DNA of 64,000 nt from Hymenopus coronatus. Lineage: Eukaryota > Arthropoda > Insecta > Mantodea > Hymenopodidae. A model generated the notes under the pieces. That model worked only from the letters and a program-made list of their open reading frames with translations. It was not told where the DNA came from and did no database searches. This document shows positions 11,914 through 24,485 of the stretch, one piece after another (the stretch's first letter is position 1; every line of letters begins with the position of its first letter). The stretch lies in the NCBI GenBank assembly GCA_030762935.1, contig CM060900.1:289486784-289550783 (forward strand). The letters run 5' to 3'. A program made the position numbers and the translations under genes.

Positions 11914-12956
11914 ATGCTATCTCCGCGCAGAACCTCTTCTTTTGACCGCTTTATAGTTGTGACCTTGGCATGTGAAAAGAAAACTATGCGAGATATCAGT
12001 CCGTTTTACATACAACGCGAGATTGACAGGATATGCGGTAAAGTGACCAATGCCACCCGAACGCGAGACGGTACGTCTTTGATTGAAACGAAGACGGAAG
12101 ACCAGTCCAAGAAACTCCTGAAGGCCAGCTTGTTTGGTTCCTACCCCATAAATGTGGCCCCCCACAAGACTTTGAACACCTGTAGAGACGTCGTAACTAC
12201 CTCCAGTTTAGACGGTCTTTCCGAAGCAGATATAGTCACTAATTTATATGACCAGGGTGTATGCCAAGCCTACCGTCTGCTCGGCAAACGAGATGGTGAA
12301 TCAGTGGCACTGCGTACGGTATTTCTGACTTTTAAGGGCACCACAATACCCGAGACCCTATATTGTGGATATGAACTCGTCTGTGTGCGACCTTATATGC
12401 CGAACCCAATGCGCTTGTTTTCGGTGCCAACGGTTCGGTCATACGCAAACTCGGTGCACGTTTGATGCAACATGTGAACGCTGCGGCTAGACCCTTGTTG
12501 GATCCAGTGCCGCGGGAGTCATAGCGCAAGCTCCTGGCAATGCCCACGATTTTTGGAGGAAAAGGCCATTCGGGAACTAAGAATCAAAGAACGACTAACT
12601 TTTTCTGAAGACCGGTACCACTATCAGCAGCTTAAGCCTGCGACCACCTTAGACTACGCTTCCGCTGTTCGCCGCACTCCTAGTGCCTCTGTGGCTCTTC
12701 AAACTGCACCGGCTGCTGAAGCGTCCACTCAAACGGAACTGCCGCTGACCTCTGCCGTCTTGCCTGAACGATCTGCACCGCCAGCTTCGAGAGCTTCCAC
12801 TTCAGCTCCCCTCTGTCAAAATCCGTACGCCAGCCGTCACCTAGTGCACCACCTGTTGCCGCCTCTCATGAGCGTTCTCGTAAGAAGCAGAAGGTGGCGG
12901 ATAAACCAAAGTCCCGTTCACGTTCTACGAGCCGTAGAACGTTTACCGGATCTTGA
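11914..12956 (+). pseudogene. Family B ORF1 (Gag-like), frameshifted, copy 4
   Basis: The start ATG at 11914 gives MLSPRRTSSFDRFIVVTLAC, followed by a conserved domain (DISPFYIQREIDRICGKVTN, then SKKLLKASLFGSYPINVAPH) that parallels the family A ORF1 core (GSYPVKVxxHKSLNSSRGV). The zinc-knuckle region begins after about 12390 (CFRCQRFGHTQTRC after a frame change), and the second knuckle is degraded. A serine/arginine-rich tail (SRSRSTSRRTF) ends at TGA 12954-12956. A frameshift near 12420 and stops near 12490 break it. The predicted role is RNA binding in the retrotransposon RNP. Confidence 0.82.
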
Positions 12957-13127
12957 CCATCAGAGGAGTCCGACGGGAACACAGGCGTTCTTTTTTGGGC
13001 GAGAGGTCTGTGTAACTCAACCGACCACCTTAACAGTGCTTGTTGTTTAAGTGTCCAACAGCTCCTATTTCCAGTTTCCTTTATTTCATCCGCTTCTCCC
13101 ACGTATCTAGCGTCTTTCCTTTTTGCC

Positions 13128-16100
13128 ATGGCTCTGCTGACATGAAACACTCGCGGTGTTCGCTCCGATGTAGCTGAACTACAGTTCTTGCTGCGTTCTT
13201 ATGATCCCTTGTTCGTCTGGTTACAGGAGACGAAGCTTCGCCTACACGGTCCTTTTGTAGTCCACCGTTACGACCCGGCTCGCTTCGATCATACCCCGGA
13301 GGAGGGGTCTCCTGCTATTGGTGGTGTCATGATACTCACGCGCGATGATGTGTTTTGTAAGCCACTATCGCTTACCACTGCCTTTAAGCTGTTGCTTTCC
13401 ATCTCGTTTTTCCTGGTTTCACCTTTTCAGTCTGTAACGCTTACGTTCCTTCTTCAGCTACCCTCGGTTCAGCCGACATGGTCACACTTCTATCTCAACT
13501 CCCGGCCCCTTTTAGTTTGTTCGGTGATTTCAATGACCATCATCCACTTTGGAGTTCATCTAGGGCAAGTGAGCGAGGGATGCTCCTTGTAGACATTTGT
13601 GACTAATTTCGTCTTAGTGTTTAGAACACTGGTGAACCCACTTTTATTTCAGATTCTTCTGCCACGCTCTCATTTGGACCTTTCTGTTTGTTTAGCACGG
13701 CTTGCTCACCGGTTACAATGGAATGTGGTGTCTGACACCCATTCCAGTGATCATTGCCCGTGTGTTCTCAGTTTGCTCTCGCACCGTGCATCTTCGTCAC
13801 GAACAGCAACTTGCCAGCTAACTAAGGCGAATTGGGCCCTCTTTTCAGCACAAGCTGTTTCACGGACCGTGAGGTCGACACGGTAGTTCAGGTAGTGGAA
13901 CGTTTTATTGGTGTTGTTCTCTCGGCCGCCGACTTATCTATTCCTCGGTCGTCTTCCCATCGCTGACGATTGCCGGTTCCTGGTGGAATGCCGAGTGCCG
14001 CGAGGCTATCCGTGCGCGTAGGAGGGCTCTTAGGGTATTTCACCATCACCCTACGCTGGATCATCTGATCTCTTTTAAACAAGCCCGCGCACGGGCCCGT
14101 CGCATTATTCCGGATAGCAAACTGGCTTCCTGCGCTTCGTTTGTTGACACCTTTAATAGGTCAACGCCTTCTTCGGTTGTCTGGGAAGCTACGACGTGTT
14201 GCCGTTAAGCAGCCCAACTCAACTGAGACTTCACGTGGGAGCTGCTATCGTCGTCGATCCGGTAGCTGTTGCTGACGTCCTTAGTAGTACGTTCGGGTAT
14301 GCCTGTAGCTCCGAAAATTATGATCCAGCATTTTGTACTACCAAGGCTGAGGTGGATTCTGAGGTTCTCTCCTTTCGCTCTTTTTACAATGAGTGCTATA
14401 ACTTGATTTTTAGCATACAGGAGCTTGAAAACTCCCTTTCGTTCTCTAGGCTCACTGCTCCCGGACCAGATGGTACTCATATCGCCATGCTACAGCATCT
14501 TTCTTCTGCCGGCAAACTCTTTCTCTTATTTTTATACAACCGCATTTGGTGCGATGGAGTGTTTCCTGCAGTCTGACGCGAGGCCACCATCATCCTAATC
14601 TCACAACCTGGTAAGGATCGCCATCTACCTTCCAGCTATCGCCCCATCTCCCTCACCAGTTGCCTCTGCAAAGTGATGGAGCGTATGATTACTGGGCGAT
14701 TGCAATGGTGGCTCGAATCCCAATATCTTTTTGCCAGCGTACAATGTGGGTTCCGTCGTTACCGTTCTACAGTCGACCACCTGGTCGCACTATCCACACA
14801 TATCATGGGTGCCTTTTTGCGGAAGAGTGAGACTGTCGCGGTAATTTTTGATCTAGAAAAGCCGTATGATACCTGCTGGAGATACGGTGTACGTTGTAAC
14901 CTTCATAATTGGGGCATTCGTGGTCGACTGCCCGTTTTTATTCGTGAGTTTATAAAGGATAGAGTCATTAGGGTACACGTAGGCTAGATTTTATCCGGAA
15001 TTTTTTTTATTAAGGGGAACGGAGTACCACAGGTTTCGGTGCTAAGTGTCACATTGTTTGCTATTGCCATCAATCCTATTGTAGAGTGTGTTTCACTTGG
15101 GGTTTCGTCTTAATTGTGGACGATTTCGCAATTTATTTTAGATCTCGATGGCCTTGTCTTCTCGACCGACGCCTCCAACTGTGTCTTGACCGCCTGTACC
15201 TTTAGAGAATCAATAATAGTTCTAAAATCTCCCTCGAGAGAACCGTCTTCGTTAATTTCTGGCGACGGACGGCGTATCCCTCGGCTTCTCTACCTCTTGG
15301 TGCGGATGTTTTTCCTTTCGCAGACGATACGAAATTTTTAGGATTGATTTTTGACCGGAAACTCAGCTGGTCTTCTCATATTTCCTACTTAAAGGCAAAA
15401 TGTGACCGTTCTCTTAATATTTTACGCGTTTTAAGTGGCACATCCTGGAGGGCTGATCGGACTACTCCCTTACGGCTCTATGGGGCTCTCGTTTGGCCGA
15501 AGATCGACTTCGGTTGTATTGTGTATTCTTCGGGCCGCCCGTCAATTTTAGCTCGTCTCAATGCTACACATCACCGCGGTATCCGTATGAGTATTGGCGC
15601 CTTACCTACGAGCTAAGTTCTTAGCCTTTGTGCGGAAGCTGCTGAGCCTCCGCTTTCTTTTTGGCGTGATGTCCTCCTTTAAATTTATGCCTGTTGCCTT
15701 TTTAGTTAACCCGGATATCCGTCTTTTACCTGTTTTTTTTTAACGAATCTTTGGATCGCCGAAACTCGAGTAACTCCCTGTCCTTACTCCCGCCCGGTGT
15801 TCGCTTTCGGCTGCTCCTTCGGCTATTGGACGTCACTTTACTACCACTCTATTTTAGAGGGGAGACTTTTCCCCCGTGGCTCCACCCTGAGATACCTGTT
15901 GAACAAGGTCTGTTGTCCACGAAGAAGTCAACCACCTCCCATTTGGCTCTTCATTCCGCCCTTTTAGCCCTCAAAGAGCAGTTTCATAGTTGTAATTTTA
16001 TCTATACTGATGGTTCAAGGGACGCTACGGGAGTAGGATGTGGTTTTATTCATGACTGACAGAGTTTTAGATTTCGCCTTTTACCGCAGTGCTCGATTTT

Positions 16101-16580
16101 ATCAGCTGAGCCTTTTAGTGTTTACTAGGCTCTTTTATATATTCAGCGACAGGCTTTTAGTGAGAGGGTTGTGTGCTCAGATTCCTTGAGTGTTTTGCAC
16201 AGCGTTAGTTTGCTGTACAGCCCCCATCATCTTGTACAGCGTGTCCGGGATTGTCTCCATTCGCTTGTCGAATCGCACTTTAGCGTCACTTTTATATGGG
16301 TTCCTGGACACGACAGCATATGCGGCAATGAGGCTGCTGACGCCGCTGCGAAAGCCACCATTTCGGCTCACATTGTTCTAACGAACCTGTGCCTTCTGGG
16401 AATTTACGCGCTATTTACCAACATCTTATGCTTTTGCGTTGGAATTCTGCCTGAGCCGATCTGCAGGGGAATAAACTCCGGGTGGTGAAGCCCCTCCCTG
16501 TCGCCTGGAATACCTCCTCTCGCGCGTGCCGTCGCGAGGAGGTGCTTTTAACTAGACTCCGTATCAGGCTATGGGTAAGC
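13128..16580 (+). pseudogene. Family B ORF2 (EN-RT-RNase H), decayed, copy 4
   Basis: The start ATGGCTCTGCTGACATGAAA at 13128 shows the family B N terminus MALLTxNTRGVR with a stop at codon 6 in place of Trp. Endonuclease pieces include LQETKLR and a damaged FGDFN block. RT blocks are SRLTAPGPDGTHIAMLQHL, FDLEKPYDT, GVPQVSVLSVTLFAIAINPI and VDDFAIYF (about 15116). RNase H shows IYTDGSRDATGVGCGF (about 16000), CSDSLSVLHSV and WVPGHDSICGNEAADAAAKA. Multiple frameshifts make it non-functional. The frame ends at the chimeric junction near 16580 before the C-terminal cysteine motif. Confidence 0.87.
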
Positions 16581-16747
16581 GTTTCTCTTCCATGTGGATG
16601 GACCAGGAGGATTCTGCCCTCACTGCCAGAGGGACAGTGCGTAAGCGGCAGGATCTTGCTCCTGCAAAAAGTATTAGTCCAACGGCTAAAAAGAATAAAT
16701 TAAACCGACCAGCACCGGCCAGTATGCAGAATCGCCTTTCTATTTAG
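16581..16747 (+). pseudogene. ORF1 C-terminal fragment, copy 5
   Basis: The segment translates as MDQEDSALTARGTVRKRQD followed by SPTAKKNKLNRP and ends NRLSI with TAG at 16745-16747, matching the extreme C terminus of family A ORF1. No upstream ORF1 exists in this copy, so it is a truncation remnant. Confidence 0.85.
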
Positions 16748-16769
16748 AACATATTGCATTCTAGAGACC

Positions 16770-19700
16770 ATGGCTATCCTACAGTGGAACATACGCGGCA
16801 TTTGACCACGTCGACTAGAACTGGACTTCTTGCTCCACCAGCATCAGCCCTTGGTTGTAGCCTTGCAAGAGACCAAGCTTCGTCCCCAACACAACCTTAC
16901 CTTCAGGCAGTACTCTTCTGTCCGGTTTGATATATCTCCGGCGGATGGAGTACCTCCACATGGGGGCACCATGATTCATATCAGTGATGACATCTGCACT
17001 ACATCTGTACCCATTCAATCTGACATACAATCCATTGCTGTCAGGATTAAGGTACCTTCTATTAGCTTCACCATTTGCAGTATTTATGTACTTCCTTCTG
17101 ATGGCCTCTCGCGCACTGATCTGGAAGACCTAGTCTCCCCGCTACCATCGCCTGTTTGGTTGGTAGGGGATCTAAATGCCCACCATCCGCTTTGGGGCTC
17201 CCCTCATGCTTGTGCGAGAGGCCAGCTGCTCGCCGATTTATTGGACCATATTAACCTCAGTCTCCTAAATACCGGATAGCCTACTTTTCTCTCTAACGCC
17301 TTTAATAGTTTTTCACACAAAGACTTAGCCGCCTGCTCTCCGCAATTAGCTGTTTCGTAACAGTGGCGTGTCATCACTGATTTATGCTCTAGTGACCACT
17401 TTCCGGTGGTTTTAAGTTTCTTAACCAACAATTTATGTTCCACACTTTTACCAAGATGGCGCCTAGATTGCGCCAACTGGAACCTTTATTCCCGTTTGGC
17501 TGTTTTTCAGTAGTGAGGACGACGCAGTTGATTCCTTAGTTGACCACTTCACAATCACCATTCTCTCTGCTGCTGAGCAGTCTATTCCACGCTGGACTGG
17601 CCACTCTCGTCGTTTTCCTGTTTCTTGGTGGACAGAAGACTGCCGAACCGCCATTCGTGCTCGCAGACGACCTCTCCGGGATTTCCAGCGTCGTACTACT
17701 TTGGATAATCTGATACACTATAAAAAACTACGTGCAAAATTTAGACAAATTATAAAGGATAGCAAGAAGACATCATAGAGCAACTTTTATTCGACACACA
17801 CCTTCTTCTGGCGTATGGGATAAGTTCAGGCCTGTAGCTGGCAAAGCGATCCATATGCCCATATCCGGTCTAAAAACATCTGCAGATACTGTAGTAGATC
17901 CGTTTGACGTGGCTAACACTCTTGGAAGGTTTTCCGCTCACGTGTCTAGCTCAGACAACTATGCGCCCATGTTTCTTCCGGTTAAGGCTCAGGTGGAAGC
18001 CCAAGGGTTCGCCTTCCGTTCTGGAAACCTTGAAGACTATAATCGCCTTTTCACCATGGCGGAGCTAGAACACGCACTTTTATCTTGGCGATACTCTGCG
18101 CCCGTTCCAATTGGGATCCACGTCCAAATGATACATCTCTCTTCTGTAGGTAAGTCCTTCCTCCTCGAAGTGTATAATCTTGTCTGGGTTGATTCCACTT
18201 TTCCATCTCTGTGGCGGAAGGCCACCATTATACGTGTTTAGAAACTTGGAAAGGACCGTCAACTTCCTTCCAGTTAGCGTCCTATTTCCCGCACAAGCTG
18301 CGTATGCAAGGTGATGGAAGGCATGATCAATGGACGGTTGGTGTGGTGGCTGGAATCCCATAATCTTTTGACCTCCATCCAATGTGGTTTCGGCCGACCC
18401 GTTTCTGACGGGTTTCTGAGGAACAGCCAAGCATTTGGGATATTTTTTGACCTCGAGAAGGCCTACGATACGTGTTGGCGAGCGGGAATATTACGCTCCC
18501 TCCACAGTTGGAATATTCGAGGACACCTTCCGCTATTCCTTTAGGAGTTTGTGCAAGAGCGCGTTTTCAGTGTAGGGGTCCGCTCGGTATTTTCTAACCC
18601 TTTTATTCAAGAGAACGGAGTTCCGCAGGGCTCGGTACTAAGCGTCACGCTATTTGCTATAGCAGTTAAATTCGATATCGCAATGTGTTCCTCCAAATGT
18701 CTCGTCCTGTTTATTCGTGGACGACTGTGCGATATACTGTACTTCTCAGCGTACACTTTATTTGGAACGGCGTCTCCTGCGGTGCTTGGACAATCTCTAT
18801 GATTGGAGCTTAAGAAACGGCTCTCGTTTTTCCCCTGAGGAAAAGGTCTGTGTTAACTTCTGGCGCCGTAGTTGGCTCATGGCACCTACTCTTCATTTTG
18901 GGCCAGATTTACTTCCCTTCGCAGATGAGGTGAGATTCCTGGGGTTGGTATTTGTCCGAAAACTCTGCTGGTCACAACATATACCACAGCTTAAGGCGCG
19001 GTGTGAAAGTTCTTTTAAAATTTTACGGATACTAAGTGGTAAATCTTGGGGAGCTAATCGGATAGTGTTGCTGCGTCTTTATCGTGCACTGATCCGATCA
19101 AAGTTAGACCATTTGTATATTGTTTATTCCTCAACACGACCATCTGTGTTGAGAAATTCCACAATCAGGGCATCCGTGTGGCTTTTGGAGCCTTCCCAAC
19201 TAGCCCAGTTGTGAGTCTCTACGCCGAATCGGCGGAAACACCACTTTTATTTCGGCGTGATGCCCTGCTAGCACGTTACGGTAGTGGACTTAAGTGTCAG
19301 TCTATGCATCCAACATTTCCCCATTTTTTTTCTACTGAGCTAGACGACGGTTATTGTCGCCTAACACTTAGTCCCAAGCCTACAGGTTTTCGTTTTAGAG
19401 AGCTCCTTCGGGAATACAATATCGTAATGCCTAGCATGTTTCGCAAGGGACAGAGGGTGCACCCACCTTGGTTTCGTGCTGCCTCCCGCGTCGCCCTGCA
19501 TTAGTATCCATACTTGTTTTTTAGAATTTGATCCCGTTACACTGACCGAATTTGTATTTACACCGATTGCAGCAAGTCTGTCGACGGTGTTGGGTGTGCC
19601 TTTGTAACTGGTGCCGAACCACATACTTCTGGTTTGCCTCTTCACACATCCGTTTATACTGCCGAGTTGTATGCTATTTATCGAGCCATTCAGTACGTTT

Positions 19701-20359
19701 GCCGTCGAAACTTGGGTAACTGCCTTATTCTGAGTCATTCGCTTAGCGCACTTCAGAGCGTTCGTGCGCTTTAGAGCCTCCATCTTCTAGTGCAGCTCAT
19801 TCAGGATGCCCTCCACGTTTTGCACGCCTTTGGCGTGAATGTGTTTCTCGCATGGCTTCCAGGACACGTTGGGTTGTCAGGCAATGAATTAGCGGATGAG
19901 GCGGCAAAGTCGGCAACCACGGAGCCCAGTGTCACCATTACTTGTTCAACAGCCGAAGATTTTGGTCTTGTTTTGCGGAGGGCGGTGATTTCGCGCTCGC
20001 ACGCCGAGTGGCTTGCTCTCTGCAACAACAAGCTAAGGGCAGTGAAAGATCTTTCGGTACACTGGTCAACTTCTTCACGCACTTCCCGTCATGAGGAAGT
20101 GCTTTTGGCTCGTCTCCGTATCGGTGACTGTTTTTTTTTACACACAGCTACCTGTTCAAAAGGATCCTGCTCCTGTGTGTTCACAGTTTGGCCAAGCACT
20201 AACTGTCTGCCATGTACTGGTAGAGTGCGCTCCTCTAGCCCGTTTACGAGCCACTCTACACTGTCGGCCAGTACTGAAGAGATCTTGTTGGACGGTGCCG
20301 GAGCAGTAGATCGGGTTTTTCAGTTTTTATCATCATTGCCTTTTAAACTAAAAATGTAG
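16770..20359 (+). pseudogene. ORF2 (EN-RT-RNase H), decayed, copy 5
   Basis: It starts at the ATG at 16770, exactly 22 nt after the ORF1 stop. The endonuclease retains ALQETKLRPQ, GGTMIHISDDI and LVGDLNAHHPLWGS. RT retains FDLEKAYDTCWRAGILRSLH, GVPQGSVLSVTLFAIAV and LFVDDCAIYCTSQ. RNase H retains VDGVGCAFV (with TDG changed to TDC, about 19563), LPGHVGLSGNELADEAAKSA and the C-terminal CxxC..HVLVEC motif. The terminus KLKM stops at 20357-20359. Stops near 16804, 17277 and 18240 and deletions near 18390 and 19150 inactivate it. Confidence 0.9.
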
Positions 20360-20596
20360 TTCTATTTTACTTTCCAATCTGGGATGTTTTTGAATTGGTA
20401 GATGCTGATTTTAGCTATTTTAGCCTCTCAGGGCTGGGGCCTGTTTTATTTATCGCATTTAGATTCTCTTTTACCAGTTTTTAGCTCTATGGTTTATGTA
20501 GCGGACAGTTTTGTCTGTCATTTTATTCATTTTTATTGACTGGTTTTAACTTTTTATTACGGTTTGATGTTTGTTTGAGCACGATTTGTTTTTATA

Positions 20597-20654
20597 GGGC
20601 GCTCGTAACCATGTAGTTGTGCACCCTTAAAATTTAATCATCATCATCATCATG
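20597..20654 (+). other. 3' hairpin and ATC tail of copy 5
   Basis: AGGGCGCT and TGCACCCT pair with one mismatch around a loop with the shared CATGTAGTTG sequence, then an ATC repeat (20636-20654) ends the element. The single change in the stem is in an otherwise decayed copy. Confidence 0.75.
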
Positions 20655-21365
20655 ATCTGCATACACTCCTGTTTGGCAACTAAGCCACAACACGGATGAA
20701 ATCTGATGGGAGAATAACCTCCAGTTACACATTGATTGGTCATTCTGCTACAGAAACTTTACTGGTCACCAATTTAAGTCACCGTAATCATCATAGATCA
20801 ATATTTATTGAGTGGAAGCATATATAAATGTCATTTGAAAATTTTGCTTATGGTTTAAGAAGTTATTTTTACATACTTCATATCTGTTTAAAAAGCATAA
20901 TTCATTGAAATCGCATTAGTTTGAAAATCTATGCAAATAAATATGTAAAAATTGTCTTTATGACTCAATTCTCTATATTTTTCCTTTAGTGCTTAAAAAC
21001 TTTTTAAGCCTTATACTTCTCTGTTTTAATCTTTTATTCATCTTGATAAAATTTCGATTTGTCTTGTATCTTAATTTGACGTGTCCTATAATGTGTATTG
21101 TGTTTCTATGGATGAAAATAAATGCAATACAATACAATACTATCTTTGGTCTTCACTTAAGCATCTAAACTGCCTATGTGAAGCTTCAGCGCAAAGTAAA
21201 GTGACATTTTCATACAGATCTATATGTGAAGTTGGCCAATTTGACTTTTGTCTATACAGTCAGTATATATTTACCGTATCCAGCTAAGTAAAATATTATA
21301 GAAATGAGACTTGCTAGAGATCTTACACAAGTTGAATAAGAATAGTAGTAGCAGCCGCGGCTGCC

Positions 21366-21434
<69 letters not shown>

Positions 21435-22536
21435 GATCATCATCATCATCACCATCACCATCACCATCACCATCACCATCACCATTACCATTACCATTAC
21501 CATCACCATCATCATTACCATTATCATTACCATTATCATTACTATTATTACTATGATTACTATGATTATGATTGTTGTTGTTGTTGTTGTGTAACACACT
21601 GATACACTGATGATCTCCATTCACCTTTTGAGTAACATAATGAATCCAGTCATTTGTAAAGCCATTGGGAAACATAATCTCTGCGTTTTATGGTTTCAGA
21701 GTGTAATACATTTAGCTAATTTATGTAATTGGAATATAGATTCTGGCCGTGCGGGGCATAATTTAACAGATGAAAATTCACCCAATGTTTATTTATGACT
21801 TCACTGGGCATCTTCAGGGAGTGTTGTTTCTTCACTGGCGATGGCCAAAATGAGGACTGTTCAATGGCTTACTGTTTTTTTTTTTTGTTTTTTTTTTTTT
21901 TATGTGAGGCAGTCCAACCCTGTTGTTTCTTAATCATTGATCCACCATTTCCAGTGATAGGAGCTTTGCTTGTTGCTGGGTCCAAGTGAAGTCTTTAAGG
22001 TTATTTATACACAATTTTTCTCACTGAATCCAGTCTTTGCTTAATCTTTATTCATGCATGCCTTGCTGAGTGGCTATAACATTAAACGCAACAAGGCAGA
22101 CGTTCTTAATAGTACAGGCTATTCATGCTAGGCTGTATCATGAGGCTATACCGATTTTGAAACATCAAACAATTTCAATAGAAACTTAAATCACCTTGTT
22201 TTCATAATTGATTCATTATTATAATTATGCATATGTAAATTAACTCAAAACATCAACAGGAAGTATCATAATTACATTGGAATTGTGGATCACCGATGGA
22301 TAAGAAACAACTGGGCTGAACTTCCTCGCATGTAACAGTAAGCCATCGAATATTCCTCACTTTCGCTGTCATTAATGAGGAGTCAACAGCCCCTGGAGAT
22401 GTCCAGCGAAGCCATGGGCAAAACATCAGTAATTTTCATCCGTTAGATCTGGGCTTACAAGCCTGGAGTCTATATTCTACTGTGTGAATGCTGGTCATAA
22501 CGACTTATAGTTTCTTTATTTATGTAATTATTGCAG
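20655..22536. other. Non-repeat DNA upstream of the GDAP2 exon, with one microsatellite
   Basis: Apart from the microsatellite at 21367-21594 and a short CAATA pentanucleotide run near 21123-21140, which may be the tail of another unrecognised retroelement, this 1.9 kb shows no family A/B/C sequence and no convincing exon. It is probably the intron preceding the GDAP2 exon at 22537. T-rich tracts lie near 21874-21902. Confidence 0.55.
21367..21594. repeat. Compound trinucleotide/hexanucleotide microsatellite
   Basis: A TTA run (about 21367-21433) passes into ATC, then into CACCAT and CATTAC hexamer variants, and ends in ATTGTTG repeats. The stepwise change of motif is typical of an ageing microsatellite. 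Long frames encoding Asn/Asp or Ile/Met/Val repeats here are artefacts of the repeat. Confidence 0.9.
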
Positions 22537-22776
22537 GGACAGTCAGACGGTTTCTTGAGCAGTATGGGAACTCTTTGGAGGCCATTGTGTTATTAGTTGA
22601 AAATGTTGATGTGGGCATTTATGAAGTGTTACTCCCGTTATACTTTCCTCGTTCTGTTCAAGAAGAGGAAACTGCATTATGGCAATTACCAGTCAATGTG
22701 GGAGGTCCAGATGGAGAACCTGTGCTACCTGATCGACAAATACGTATTATTGACAACCCGCAGCATGACTTGGATG
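22537..22776 (+). CDS. GDAP2: Internal exon of GDAP2 (end of macro domain)
   Basis: The exon lies between a TTGCAG acceptor ending at 22536 and a GGTAAGT donor at 22777. It encodes 80 codons reading VRRFLEQYGNSLEAIVLLVE, then YEVLLPLYFPRSVQEEE and PVLPDRQIRIIDN. This matches the region in ganglioside-induced differentiation-associated protein 2 where the macro (Appr-1''-p-like) domain ends and the linker begins. Both borders are phase 1. GDAP2 proteins join an N-terminal macro domain to a C-terminal CRAL-TRIO-like domain; their biochemical role is poorly known, with stress-response and neuronal links. The frame is open, and upstream exons are not recognised in this window. The identification rests on remembered family sequence, not on a search. 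Confidence 0.87.
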
Positions 22777-23802
22777 GTAAGTTTGTTGTTTACAGAGCTG
22801 CTAAAAGCCTGAAAAGCTTTCTTCAATCATTATTATTGATGTATTATATTGTTGTGTAATTTGTGTATCTTTGAATCCAGCAGTAATGAAATAATTTCCA
22901 TATCAAAATAGGTGCTTATTTTCATAATTTAATTGAAAGAAGCTGATGAGAGTGAAGCAGAGAAAAGATTTGAACTATAAATGGACGTAGTGGTAGAAAG
23001 TATTTTACATATTTGTTTCATGTTACGAGGGAGAGAGAGAGGGGGGGCAGGCGTTAAACCCATTCTTCTTTGGAGAGAGCACAAATTGATTTTTGTAACC
23101 AAGTGAATGATTCTCATTGTTGACCTAGCCTTTTTTTCCCTTTCATTTAGAGGAATAGAAAAAAAGTTGCATAGAGCCAGATTTGGAATTTGGGGAGAAT
23201 GGGACAAATATCTGAATCTTCACTTCTGCAGAAATAGGATTGTTTCTTGTTCAGTGTGGGCAGAGGCACTGGTAAGATGCAACAAAATTCCACACATACC
23301 AGTCTTAGTATTCTTTTTCTTAGTTCGTTGAACACTTTAGGCAGCCGTTTTGTGATATAGCATTTAGAAGTAAAAGCCTTTTCTCCCTCAAACAGAATTG
23401 TTACAATGGGGATACTTGCTGAGAAGAAGGAACTGAAAATTTTCTTGCCAACGCTTCCCGTTCCCTTTACTTGTGTTAGTGGTCTCCTGGGAAGACACAG
23501 ACTGACGGCCGTCATTTATTTTCTGTTTTTTTTTTTCTCAAGTAAATCCAACTTTTGTCACCTATTACAATGTTAAATGTAGGTTTTGGAACTTCCTTCA
23601 TTGCATTTCAAATTATTTCCTTGTACTACTTTCTGCTCATTTCTGAGGTGGGAGAGGGAAGCAGTGACAGCAGAGATCCCTGACATTAATTGTTTTCTTT
23701 CAGGATTGTTTTCACTGCTGCTAGTCCATTAATTAAGGCTTCTTGAATCCGACCATATGCACAGCGATGTGCCCTACTTTCACTATATTTTCGTCCACCT
23801 CC
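22777..23802 (+). other. Unique intron sequence after the first GDAP2 exon
   Basis: About 1 kb with no coding evidence, no repeat-family match and no RNA gene. It contains a purine run (GAGAGAGAGAGGGGGGG, about 23031-23047) and T runs. No further exon is recognised. Confidence 0.6.
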
Positions 23803-24027
23803 ACCCAGGGGCCTACTACTGAGTCCCGAGCCAACCTGGACTCCCTCATGTGGGCAACCTCTGAGTGGTGAGGGAATCAGTAGATTCAAATGCCCACCCA
23901 CGTGTAGGCCGTGCGTGGACACCCAAGTCGGTGGAAAAGAATATCCTGGTTGGTTGAGGGTTGTATACCAGAGCCTGGGCTTCTGAATTTCAGTAACTGT
24001 GGAGGGTGCGCAACCTAATGCACCACT
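23803..24027 (+). repeat. Extra 225-bp copy of the family A 5' end
   Basis: The segment begins CCACCCAGGGGCCTACTACT and ends at TAATGCACCACT. The next base starts a second, longer 5' UTR with CCCCCCAGGGGCCTACTACG. It is a direct partial duplication of the 5' terminus, with an internal deletion of about 20 bp after CTACTACTG. Confidence 0.8.
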
Positions 24028-24485
24028 CCCCCCAGGGGCCTACTACGGTAGGTACGGGTTAGGCGTACCCGGGTTCCCGAGCCACCTTGTCTCCCTCTGT
24101 GGGCAACCTCAGAGTGGTGAGGGAGTCAGTAGGTCAAAATACCCACCCACGTTTAGGCCGTGCGTGCAGACCCGTGTCTGTGAAAAGGAATATCCTTTTT
24201 GGTTGAGGGCTGCATACCTGAGCCTGGGCTCCTGTCTTTCAGTAACTGAGGAGGGTGCGCAGCCTAATACATCGCTTTGGTTTCTGATTTGCCTAAACGG
24301 GAGGCTAGAGACTAACCCACCCCTAGTCAATCGGCCAGGACTAGGTATTACACCGAACTCCAGGGTGAGTGGGACGGCGAGCCCGCTATATCCCCTGTGT
24401 AGCCCTGTCACCCCATTGGGGTGACCCCTCGTTGGGCTCCGTGGTGGGTGGGGAGCACTGGGAGATGAATTTACACCTGTTTTCT

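Larger units (their letters stand above)
11244..16580 (+). mobile_element. Copy 4: family B retrotransposon, missing 5' end and 3' end
   Basis: It starts inside the B 5' UTR (CGAATTTACTCGCCTCGTCT, also seen in copy 9) and runs through ORF1 and ORF2 to the late RNase H region. There it changes abruptly at about 16580 into family A ORF1 sequence (copy 5). The copy therefore lacks both the 5'-terminal block and the 3' UTR with hairpin. Confidence 0.8.
16581..20654 (+). mobile_element. Copy 5: family A retrotransposon, 5'-truncated inside ORF1
   Basis: It begins in the last 55 codons of ORF1, contains the whole ORF2 and a 3' UTR, and ends with the terminal hairpin (20597-20626) and an ATC tail (20636-20654). 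The start is flush with the RNase H region of copy 4. Confidence 0.87.

Noticed and set aside
21252..21675. Open frames rich in Ile/Met/Val and Asn/Asp/Gly on the minus strand
   Set aside because: They are translations of the compound microsatellite.
23107..23331. Candidate extra GDAP2 exon after the first one
   Set aside because: The reading frame has no GDAP2-like sequence, and the exon at 55628 already continues the protein in phase.
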